Source: JBGRPZ01 sp041725955
GTDB taxonomy: Bacteria; Bacteroidota; Bacteroidia; Bacteroidales; JBGRPZ01
Direction: 5' to 3'
NCBI GenBank assembly: GCA_041725955.1
Contig: JBGRQE010000002.1
Span: forward strand, 1 to 64,000
Length of the DNA stretch: 64,000 nt
The notes under the pieces were generated by a model. It was given only the letters and a program-made list of their open reading frames with translations. It made no database searches and was not told the DNA's origin. The translations under genes were made by a program, and so were the position numbers. Shown here one piece after another: positions 24,980-33,269 of this stretch; position 1 is the first letter of the stretch; every line of letters starts with the position of its first letter.

Positions 24980-26260
24980 TTATTCAATATACAGAGGTAG
25001 AGAAAATGTAAATGTACTTCCTTTTCCCAAGGTGCTTTTCACGTTAATTTGTCCGTTATGAGCATCTAAAATAGATTTAACGTAGTAAAGGCCTAAACCA
25101 AAACCTTTTACATCGTGAATATCACCAGTGTGTACTCTGAATAGTTTTTTAAATATTAATTTTTGATCACTTGACTGAATACCAACACCATTATCTGCGA
25201 CAGATGCAAAAATCATACCTTCTTTGTTAAAAAGGTGGATTTTTATATTAGGTTCTTTTTTTGTGTATTTGATAGCATTGTCTAAAAGGTTTGAAATTAC
25301 GTTCATCAGGTGAAGAGGATCGCCATATACATTAGTCTGGTGGGCATCACATAAAAATTCAATTTTGCCTCCTATTTCTTTAAGTGACATTTGGAAATAC
25401 TCAAGTTGAAGTTCAAACAAATTTTTCAAATCAACAACCTGTTCTTTCATGTTTAATTTATCACTATCCATTTTGGCTATTTGAAGAATTCGTTCAACCT
25501 GATTTTGAAGTCGGTAATTTTCGTTAAAAATTACTTCTGCATATTTATCAATTTTTGTTGGAGTCTCTTTTATTTTTGGTCGCATAAGCATTTCACTAGC
25601 AAGAGAAATTGCCGACATTGGTGTTTTAAACTCATGGGTCATATTGTTAATGAAGTCGGTTTTCATTTCAGAAAGCTTCTTTTGTTTAAGAAGAGTGCGT
25701 ATGGTAAGATAGAAGCATATTATTACAACGATTAAAAAGAATGTGCTTAGTATTAGCATACTAGACATGTTTTTAATGATCAAGCTTTTTTGTGCAGGAA
25801 AAAATATGCTCATTCTGAATAATCCGGGATGGCTAAAACATGGAATATCTAATTGATGAGATGAGTTTAAGAGGTTGTTTTGATATCCCTCATATTCGCC
25901 CATAAGAAACTCTTTTGTTTGTGTGTTGTAAATGCCATAGTGAAGATCCTTATTCAGTTGCATACAACCTAGTTCGGTTTCTACGAGTCGATTTAGCGTT
26001 TGAGGATCGATATGTTGTATAGGACTACTATGCGAATTTCTACAATATGGTCTTTTACAGGCCATTTCATATGCTATAGAGTCGTTTTTTAGTTCAAGAA
26101 CCTGATTAATTACGCTCTTCATAGCAATGCGAATACTGTTATTGAATTGTTCTTTTCTTAAGTCTACAGCTTTTTGAACCCAAAAAATCTGGGAAAAAAC
26201 CACTCCTAAAAGTGATAAACCAGTGAAAATGATTATAATTAATATTATTTTAGTTTTCAT
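24980..26260 (-). CDS. Sensor histidine kinase, RprX-like
   Basis: A 426-residue membrane kinase. TM1 (about 3-25) and TM2 (166-188) bracket a periplasmic sensor domain of about 140 residues with five Cys (C68, C73, C99, C141 and neighbours in MACKRPYCRN). The HisKA site is H209 in MTHEFKTPMSAISL. N, G1 and G2 boxes (SNLLDNAIKYT, VADNGVGI, GFGLGLYYVK) are all intact. It is first in the operon and drives the RprY-like regulator. The Cys-bearing sensor suggests that redox or metal signals could be read. Confidence 0.9.
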   Translation of the reverse strand: MKTKIILIIIIFTGLSLLGVVFSQIFWVQKAVDLRKEQFNNSIRIAMKSVINQVLELKNDSIAYEMACKRPYCRNSHSSPIQHIDPQTLNRLVETELGCMQLNKDLHYGIYNTQTKEFLMGEYEGYQNNLLNSSHQLDIPCFSHPGLFRMSIFFPAQKSLIIKNMSSMLILSTFFLIVVIICFYLTIRTLLKQKKLSEMKTDFINNMTHEFKTPMSAISLASEMLMRPKIKETPTKIDKYAEVIFNENYRLQNQVERILQIAKMDSDKLNMKEQVVDLKNLFELQLEYFQMSLKEIGGKIEFLCDAHQTNVYGDPLHLMNVISNLLDNAIKYTKKEPNIKIHLFNKEGMIFASVADNGVGIQSSDQKLIFKKLFRVHTGDIHDVKGFGLGLYYVKSILDAHNGQINVKSTLGKGSTFTFSLPLYIE

Positions 26261-26572
26261 TCAGTTATTTTTCTTTTGAGTATCTCATGTTATTTATAAA
26301 CAGATTTTTGACTAAATTATTTGTGATAGAGATGGACTGATTTATTTTCTTTTGTAGCATTAAAAGGAATATAAAGTAGTTCTGATGATCATTTCTTTTA
26401 GACAATTTAATTTTCTTGTGTTTGTGATGTCTCTTTCTTTTGGGCTTAAATTTAGAATAACACTTTGTTGTATCTATTTTAACAAAGATTTAACATGAGT
26501 TAATTCTTGTTTCTCTTAGATTTGTGATGGTAAAAATAATGTATTGTTTATAACAAAAATAAATCATAGACT
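26261..26572. other. Divergent intergenic region between rprX-like and Cys-rich genes
   Basis: The 312-base gap holds the promoters for both directions. On the plus strand TAGATTTG at 26517-26524 fits TAnnTTTG 48 bases before ATG 26573. No ORF or strong hairpin is visible. Confidence 0.45.
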
Positions 26573-26902
26573 ATGAAGAAGGTATTATACTGCTTAGCTT
26601 TTATTTCTTTTGTTGCATTTGCTGGGAATTCTTTTGCTGCAAATTACTCTACTTCAAATGAAATTTCTTTAGAGCATAAGCATGAAAAAAAATGCACATG
26701 TAAAGATGGTAAGAAGTGTGACAAAAAAGATTGTAAAGGAGATTGTAAATCTAAATGTGCAAGCGGTAAAGCATGCGTAAAAAGTGAGAAATGTGCTAAG
26801 TCTGGGGCTTGTACTACTGCTAAAAAATGTACAAAAGGTAAAAAAGCAACAAACTGCCAAGGAGCAAAAAAACCTTGTCAACATCAGCACAAATCAAAAT
26901 AA
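26573..26902 (+). CDS. Small exported Cys/Lys-rich protein, possible metal binder
   Basis: A 109-residue protein with a signal peptide (MKKVLYCLAFISFVAFAGNSFA). The mature region is nearly all Lys, Cys, Gly, Ser, Ala and Thr: 12 Cys in repeats of the form K-x-C-x4-6-C, with His in LEHKHEKK and CQHQHKSK at the ends. This composition is typical of metal-chelating or disulfide-rich secreted peptides but I do not recognise a family. It is divergent from the RprXY-like genes and a terminator follows at 27012. It could be their target; this is inference. Confidence 0.65.
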   Translation: MKKVLYCLAFISFVAFAGNSFAANYSTSNEISLEHKHEKKCTCKDGKKCDKKDCKGDCKSKCASGKACVKSEKCAKSGACTTAKKCTKGKKATNCQGAKKPCQHQHKSK

Positions 26903-27011
26903 TAAAATCATACAATTAATTTTATCTTAATCTGATCGAACATCCAATCTTGAGTTTCTGTCTCTAATTCTATGTTTTCCTATGATGTTAGGGAATTTGA
27001 GATTGGTTTAG

Positions 27012-27045
27012 GGGTTTTAACGGATGTTGTAATCTGTTAAAACCC
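27012..27045 (+). terminator. Terminator after the Cys-rich gene
   Basis: GGGTTTTAACGGA (27012-27024) pairs with TCTGTTAAAACCC (27033-27045) with one G:U pair, followed by TTATTT. Confidence 0.7.
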
Positions 27046-27190
27046 TTATTTAATGCGTCGATATTGCTGATTTAGAATAAAGATAAAGTGTGTTTCGTTT
27101 TTGGATTTAGTAAAAATAAAAACTCTGAACAACTTCAGATTTTTTTCCACGAGAGTACTAAAAATTACTTTACTAATTAAACTTCCAAAA

Positions 27191-30100
27191 ATGAAGCGTT
27201 TTATACTTGGTTTGGCGTTCCTGTTGGTTACAGGAGCCCAGTTAATAAGCCAATCAAAAAGCCGTGCCGCAGAACTAATTCCCCCAATTAATATTTCTGC
27301 AAGTGGTAGTGAGTCGACTATGAATTTGTCTTGGACAAAACCTTCAGCATTCGGACAATGGGAGTCTGGATGGAAATCAATTTACAAAGCACAAGCAAAT
27401 TCATACTATGATGATTATGCTGTCCTTTTTGATTATTCAACAATGGGGTATACCTTTAGCTTTCCTTGTAAAATTCAAAAGATATCTCAGAAATTTGCTA
27501 ATCTTGGTGGAGAACCTGCCAAAATGAAATTTAAAATCTGCAAACCAGATTTTACTACAGTGATTGCAGAATCGGAGGAAATAACTGTTGATGCTGCAAC
27601 TCAACCTGATGTAGTATATGAATTTCAAACTCCTGTTGAAATTGATGGCCCTTTTTCTGTTGTTATTGACATGGGTAATATGTTTTCTCTTTATCCAACT
27701 TCTTCTGAAGTAGGAGAATTTGGCCCTCACTCATATTTCTATGATGCTTATGGTGGTGGATGGACTAAAGACAAAAATTATGAAGGTATGATGGCCGTCT
27801 TTTTGCAAAATCCAAATGGACAAAGTCGAATGATTACTAATTCTTCTTTAAAAGCAGATCCAGTCCTTAGTGGATATAAAGTTTATTTAAATGGATCTGA
27901 AACAGCTTTTGCCACGTTAGATAATTCTGTTGCATCAACCTGGTCAGTTCAAAATGTTCCTTCTGGCTTAAATAAAGTTAGAATGAAAGCTGTATATAAT
28001 GATAAAGAATCTAAATTTTCTAATCAAGTCAACTTTTTTTCAGATATTTATTGTGCTGCAGGAGCTGATAAAATTGATGAATATTTTACCAATATTAAGA
28101 TTGGAAAGTTTACTTATGCCAATAAAGACTTTAAAAATACTTTTGTTAATTTAGGATTAAATGATCAAAAAGTTCAATTAAATAAAGGTGTAAGCTACTC
28201 TGTTGAATTGACTAATGGACGCCATTATGTTGAAGATAACATGGGTATGTGGATTGATTGGAATGGTGATGGCGATTTTGAAGATGCGGGTGAACAAATT
28301 TCAATTGATTACTCAACAGCTACAAGTATTGGAAAAGCTGAATTTACTGTTCCTGCAAATGCTAAAAAAGGAACCTCAAGAGTAAGAATGCGCGTTACCT
28401 CTGGTAAGGATATTCCTGCATGTGGAAATGTGAAGTGGGGTCAGGTTATTGATTTAATTGCTGATATTGTTGAAGAACCTTTTGCCAGTTTCTCTGCAGA
28501 TAAAGAAAGAGTAGGAGTAAGTGAAAATATTAAGTTTACGGATGCTTCTGTGAATTCTAAATCAACATGGAAATGGGAGTTTGGTGAAGGAGCGGATCCT
28601 GCTACTATTACATTTAATGCTGATACTTATAAGAAAGATGTTAATGTTACTTATTCTTCACTAGGAGAAAAAACTGTAAAACTTACTGTTGACGGAAAAG
28701 GTTCTTTAGTAAAGAAGATAAATGTTGTTAGTGGCTCAGGAAGCTATAAAGCCCCTTCTTATCTTCAGACTAAAGTTTCAGCATCAAAAGTTGATCTTTC
28801 ATGGTTGGGTGCTGGAGAAACTCCAACAATTCAATCACCAGAAGATTTTGAAGGTATTTTTCCTCCTGCAGGCTGGACAGTCAAAGAAAGTACTACAAAA
28901 GAATCAGAATTGATTGAGCCTAAGTTCCAATTTCATTGGAAACAAGCTAATGCCGATTATTTACCAGACTATGTTAAACCAGGAACGAAATATGCCGCAT
29001 ATGTAGAAAATCTGGCAAGTGATTATCAGTGGTTAATTAGTCCTGCTTTTGAAGTGAAGAAAGGTGATCAGTTAACATATTGGGTTGCTTTTAATAATTA
29101 TAAAGGTCCTCTTGGTAATGCATATAGTGAATTCTCTACAATGATTAAAGTTGAGAATGATAATAATTGGACAAGTTTAAATGAGATGGGTGATAAAACA
29201 GAATCAAATGTTTATGCTAGTCCAATTGAACTGAATCTTAAATCATATGTAGGGAAAAAAGTTAAAGTTGCTTTTGTTTATAAATCTAAAGGTTATTCGT
29301 TAGGGCTTGATAATGTCCAAGTTGTAAATGATAATATTGATTTATTTAGAGCAGAACAACCTATATTAAAGGGTTATAAGGTTTATCGTGACAATAATCT
29401 TATTGCAACGCTTTCTGATGTTAATGTTAAAAAGTATTCTGATATTAATGTTCCTGAAGGAAAGCATGCTTATAAAGTAAGTGCTACTTATAGTAAAGGA
29501 GATTCATATCCTACAGAAGACATTTCTGTAAATGTAGTATCTGCTATTGATAATTTACCATATAAACTAAATTTTGATGAGAAGAATATTGGTGATTTAT
29601 TATCAAAATGGGAAGTCGGCAACGGTTGGGAAAAAGGAAATAATGCGGAATTGAGTAGTGCAAATATGAAATTTGGTGGTAATGAAACCAAGTTTATAGG
29701 GGTAAACTCTGACGCTTCTAAAGAACGTTTAACTACTTATTTAGTAAGTCCTTATTTTAATTTGGAAAAATACGGTTGGGTAGACTTGAAATTCAAATAT
29801 AAATTTGAAAATAAAAATAAGAAGAGTCTTTTTGTTTTAGTTTACCGAGCAAAACCTTCTGAACCATGGAAAATGGTTAAAAACATTCCTGTTTCTGCAG
29901 ATTGGAAAGATTATTCAATGCATTTGCCAAAAGAGTTATTGATTGATGGTGTTCAGCTAGGATTTTTCTATACAGATGGTAAAATTAAACAATTAGGTGC
30001 AGCAATTGATGATATATCATTGACATTTAATGATGGAAAGCATTTTTCTATTCAAAGTACTCTAGGTGAAAAAGTAAATAATTCACAAAGAATTAACTTT

Positions 30101-32932
30101 GGTAGAGTAGCACTTAATCAGGAAGTTTCTAAAGAGTTTGTAATTCACAATACTGGAACTGAGAGCTTAAGTTTGAGTTCCTTTGCTATTTCAGAAACTG
30201 CCAATTTTAAAATTGTAAAAGCTCCAGAAAAGAATATTCCAAAAGGCGGAAAGGCGACTTTTATAGTAGCTTTTAATCCAAAAAAGTCAGGAAACTTTGA
30301 AACTAATGTGTCTTTCAATTTGGCAGATAAAAACTTTAGTTTTACTCTTTTTGGAGAAGAAGGAAATGCTGATTGGACCTGGATGGTTTATATGTATGAA
30401 GACGGTACAGGTTTGGATGGATTAAAAGACTTTAATGAAATGGAAGTTAATGGTTCAATTCCTGGAGTAGTAAATTATATTGTCCTTTACGATTCTGATG
30501 ATGATGCTAAGGATGGCATTTATTATGTACAAAAAGATCCGGAAGGAATGAATTCTACAATTATCTCTAAGAAAATAAGCACTCATATGAATAAGGGTTT
30601 AGATATGGATAATTGGGAAACATTGCGTGATTTTATTGTTTGGACTTATAAGAAATATCCTGCCGATCATGTAGGAATTACTGTTTGGGATCATGGTAGT
30701 GGAATCTTCCGTGGTGAGTCTAAGTGGAAATCTGCTGTAGGAAAAGTAACTCTTTGGGATCTAAATAATGCTTTAAGTATTTTCAATAATACTTATAAGC
30801 GTAAAGTTGATATTTTTGGATTTGATGTTTGTTTGATGGGACAGGCTGAAACAGCATATCAATTAAAAGATAATGTAAATTTTGTTACTTTCTCTGAAAA
30901 AACTGAGCCTGGCGATGGATGGGACTATGTTGCTGCATTCAAGCGTTTGAACGCAAGTAATGGTAAATTGGAAAGTGCTGAAATCTGTAAAGATATTGTT
31001 AATGCTTTTATTGATTCATACAAACCAGGTGGCAGTTCATATGTTTCTTCAGCTACACAATCAGCAGTTCAGCTTGATAAATTTAAGGCTGAATTTATTC
31101 CTAGCTTGAATAAATTTTCTCGTCAGTTAGCAGTTGAATTACCTTCAGCAAAGGTTAAGATCAAAAAATGTCATGATAAAACATATTATGCTAAAGAGAA
31201 TCCTAATCATAAGGATCTTGGACATTTTGCACAATTGTTGATTGATGAAAATATAAGCCCAGAATTAAATAAAACTGCTCAAGAGCTACTAGCTGCATTG
31301 TCAAAATGTGTTATTGCTGAAGGTCATACTGAAGATATAAAAGCACCACTAAAAGGTATGAAGATTTGGATGACAGAGAAGATATCTACAGATTTGAATG
31401 CTGATTATTATCTGGATTCAGATCAGTACCTAACTTTTTCGGAAACTGATTGGGATGAATATCTTAAACTTTATGAAAATCCTCTTTCACAAGGAAGTTT
31501 AAACGTTGATTTTGCAAGTAATACTAAGAATTTAATTCGTACAGATATTGTAAGAATACAAAATCTAAGTATTGCAAATCCTTTCATTGATACATATTCT
31601 TGGAAAATTATTCCTGAAGATGGTGTTCTGTTTTTAAATACAACTGCAAATTCTGAAAATCCAGTGATTCAATTTACCAAAGCTGGTAATTATTCTGTTG
31701 AGTTGACTGCTGTCGCAAATGGAGTTGAAAAGAAGGTTAAAAAGGATAACTATTTTGTTGTTTCAGAACCAAATTTTGCTGCTCCTTCGAATTTAGGATT
31801 TGAAAAAGGTGATAATTTAAGCGTAGATTTATTCTGGAATAAACCTGGAGAAGATCCAAATGTATTGAAAGATTGGTATTCTTATGCTGCGATTGATCAA
31901 TGTAAGAACTTAGGTTTGTTTGAACAAACTGCTGTCCAGTTTTCTGCTTCAGATTATAGTTATTCGTATCCCGCTAAGATCGAAAAATTAAGTTTTGCAT
32001 TTTTCAATGCCAAAAATGGTACTAACGATTGGACCAGTGATAAATTTAAATTTAGAATTTATAATCCAGAGCGCACAAAAATTTTATTAGAAACCGAAGA
32101 TATTACTGCTGTAAGTAATTCTGAAGTCATATACACTTTGCCAGAGCCATTTGAAGTTACTGGTGACTTTGTTGTCTCTGTTTATCGTGCAGCTGCTGAT
32201 TTTTCTCCTCATTCTTTAATGATGGTCAAACCTACTGGCAAAGGGCATAGTTTTGTGTATCAAACTTCAGATGCAAAGTGGTATAAAGCGGCTTCTAATG
32301 GAGAAGACTGGGAGTTTCCTGCCAGAGTTTATATGTCATGTGCCAAGAGCAATTCAGGAAGAAAAAGCAATAATGTATCCAGAGTTTCTTACCAACCATT
32401 GTCAAATCAATGGTCTAAAGTAGTTCGTCTTGATGACCGAAATATTACTGATAGTAAAAAGGTTTATCGTGGAGCACCTACTTTGACGGGTTATGAAGTG
32501 AATAGAAATGGTGAAGTAATCGCTACAATTTCTGAGTCTGATAACACTAAGTATACCGATAAAGTGCCAGTAATGGATACTTATAGATATACAATTACTG
32601 CATTATATTCAAATCCAAGTGGTAAATCAGAATCATCAAATGAGGTGAAAGTTAGTTTTGGTGTAAATGTTCAGGAAGTCGAAATTGCAGATACAGGAAA
32701 ACTTTATCCAAATCCTGTTAAAAATTCTTTTACTATTGAATTACCAAATTCTTCAGGAAAAGAACTTACTATAGGTATTGTTTCTATGGATGGTACTCAA
32801 GTATATTATGATAAGTTAATTATGCCTGATAACAAATATCAGTTTACAAATATTAATTTGAGTTCAGGAGTTTATATTTTGAAATTATCTATTAATACTC
32901 AAAATAAAGAATTTAAATTAGTTGTGAAATAA
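27191..32932 (+). CDS. Giant clostripain-family (C11) peptidase with T9SS type A sorting domain
   Basis: A 1913-residue exported protein from ATG 27191; an in-frame TTG at 27101 is unlikely. Signal peptide MKRFILGLAFLLVTGAQLIS. Modules in order: Fn3-like segments, a GEVED-type domain (about 350-405, DWNGDGDFEDAGEQ), a PKD-like domain (430-510), two choice-of-anchor-J/cleaved-adhesin domains (about 550-715 and 790-945), an ASPM/Hydin-like Ig domain (965-1053), the C11 peptidase (1060-1440) with H1168 in WDHGSG and C1214 in FDVCLMG, another PKD-like region, a repeat of the first module (about 1540-1700), and a C-terminal sorting domain (LYPNPVKNSFTIELP). Predicted surface or secreted protease acting on Arg/Lys-rich peptides. 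Confidence 0.9.
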   Translation: MKRFILGLAFLLVTGAQLISQSKSRAAELIPPINISASGSESTMNLSWTKPSAFGQWESGWKSIYKAQANSYYDDYAVLFDYSTMGYTFSFPCKIQKISQKFANLGGEPAKMKFKICKPDFTTVIAESEEITVDAATQPDVVYEFQTPVEIDGPFSVVIDMGNMFSLYPTSSEVGEFGPHSYFYDAYGGGWTKDKNYEGMMAVFLQNPNGQSRMITNSSLKADPVLSGYKVYLNGSETAFATLDNSVASTWSVQNVPSGLNKVRMKAVYNDKESKFSNQVNFFSDIYCAAGADKIDEYFTNIKIGKFTYANKDFKNTFVNLGLNDQKVQLNKGVSYSVELTNGRHYVEDNMGMWIDWNGDGDFEDAGEQISIDYSTATSIGKAEFTVPANAKKGTSRVRMRVTSGKDIPACGNVKWGQVIDLIADIVEEPFASFSADKERVGVSENIKFTDASVNSKSTWKWEFGEGADPATITFNADTYKKDVNVTYSSLGEKTVKLTVDGKGSLVKKINVVSGSGSYKAPSYLQTKVSASKVDLSWLGAGETPTIQSPEDFEGIFPPAGWTVKESTTKESELIEPKFQFHWKQANADYLPDYVKPGTKYAAYVENLASDYQWLISPAFEVKKGDQLTYWVAFNNYKGPLGNAYSEFSTMIKVENDNNWTSLNEMGDKTESNVYASPIELNLKSYVGKKVKVAFVYKSKGYSLGLDNVQVVNDNIDLFRAEQPILKGYKVYRDNNLIATLSDVNVKKYSDINVPEGKHAYKVSATYSKGDSYPTEDISVNVVSAIDNLPYKLNFDEKNIGDLLSKWEVGNGWEKGNNAELSSANMKFGGNETKFIGVNSDASKERLTTYLVSPYFNLEKYGWVDLKFKYKFENKNKKSLFVLVYRAKPSEPWKMVKNIPVSADWKDYSMHLPKELLIDGVQLGFFYTDGKIKQLGAAIDDISLTFNDGKHFSIQSTLGEKVNNSQRINFGRVALNQEVSKEFVIHNTGTESLSLSSFAISETANFKIVKAPEKNIPKGGKATFIVAFNPKKSGNFETNVSFNLADKNFSFTLFGEEGNADWTWMVYMYEDGTGLDGLKDFNEMEVNGSIPGVVNYIVLYDSDDDAKDGIYYVQKDPEGMNSTIISKKISTHMNKGLDMDNWETLRDFIVWTYKKYPADHVGITVWDHGSGIFRGESKWKSAVGKVTLWDLNNALSIFNNTYKRKVDIFGFDVCLMGQAETAYQLKDNVNFVTFSEKTEPGDGWDYVAAFKRLNASNGKLESAEICKDIVNAFIDSYKPGGSSYVSSATQSAVQLDKFKAEFIPSLNKFSRQLAVELPSAKVKIKKCHDKTYYAKENPNHKDLGHFAQLLIDENISPELNKTAQELLAALSKCVIAEGHTEDIKAPLKGMKIWMTEKISTDLNADYYLDSDQYLTFSETDWDEYLKLYENPLSQGSLNVDFASNTKNLIRTDIVRIQNLSIANPFIDTYSWKIIPEDGVLFLNTTANSENPVIQFTKAGNYSVELTAVANGVEKKVKKDNYFVVSEPNFAAPSNLGFEKGDNLSVDLFWNKPGEDPNVLKDWYSYAAIDQCKNLGLFEQTAVQFSASDYSYSYPAKIEKLSFAFFNAKNGTNDWTSDKFKFRIYNPERTKILLETEDITAVSNSEVIYTLPEPFEVTGDFVVSVYRAAADFSPHSLMMVKPTGKGHSFVYQTSDAKWYKAASNGEDWEFPARVYMSCAKSNSGRKSNNVSRVSYQPLSNQWSKVVRLDDRNITDSKKVYRGAPTLTGYEVNRNGEVIATISESDNTKYTDKVPVMDTYRYTITALYSNPSGKSESSNEVKVSFGVNVQEVEIADTGKLYPNPVKNSFTIELPNSSGKELTIGIVSMDGTQVYYDKLIMPDNKYQFTNINLSSGVYILKLSINTQNKEFKLVVK

Positions 32933-32940
32933 ATTATTTA

Positions 32941-32968
32941 AACCGCCCTTTTTAGGGCGGTTTTTTAA
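32941..32968 (+). terminator. Terminator after the C11 peptidase gene
   Basis: AACCGCCCT (32941-32949) pairs with AGGGCGGTT (32954-32962), followed by a run of T. Confidence 0.85.
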
Positions 32969-33090
32969 TAATTATTAATTTTTTTTCAGAGATTTTACCT
33001 ATAACTCGCCTTTCGTTTAAAAAAAACTAGTTTTTTTCTCTTAAAACTTCTTAACAAGGTATAGCTATTTTGTGCATATATTTATTATTT

Positions 33091-33138
33091 AACACTCTGT
33101 ATTGTTCTGAAAAACAGATGTGTGAGTGTTCTTTTTTT
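33091..33138 (+). promoter_or_regulatory. Second terminator-like hairpin in the leader of the choice-of-anchor-L gene
   Basis: AACACTC (33091-33097) pairs with GAGTGTT (33124-33130), with TGT/ACA inside, followed by CTTTTTTT. It lies about 130 bases before ATG 33270. If transcription begins upstream it would act as an attenuator; otherwise it is a backup terminator. The rest of 32969-33269 shows nothing else. Confidence 0.45.
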
Positions 33139-33269
33139 AGAAATGACTTTTATTAAAAAATGAGGCATAATAAAAGTAAAAAAAAAGAATTATAGAAAAA
33201 CCAAGTCTTGCAATACCTTGGAGATGCTCTGTAAACTAAAGAGTTGAATAACCATTTCAATTTAAAACT

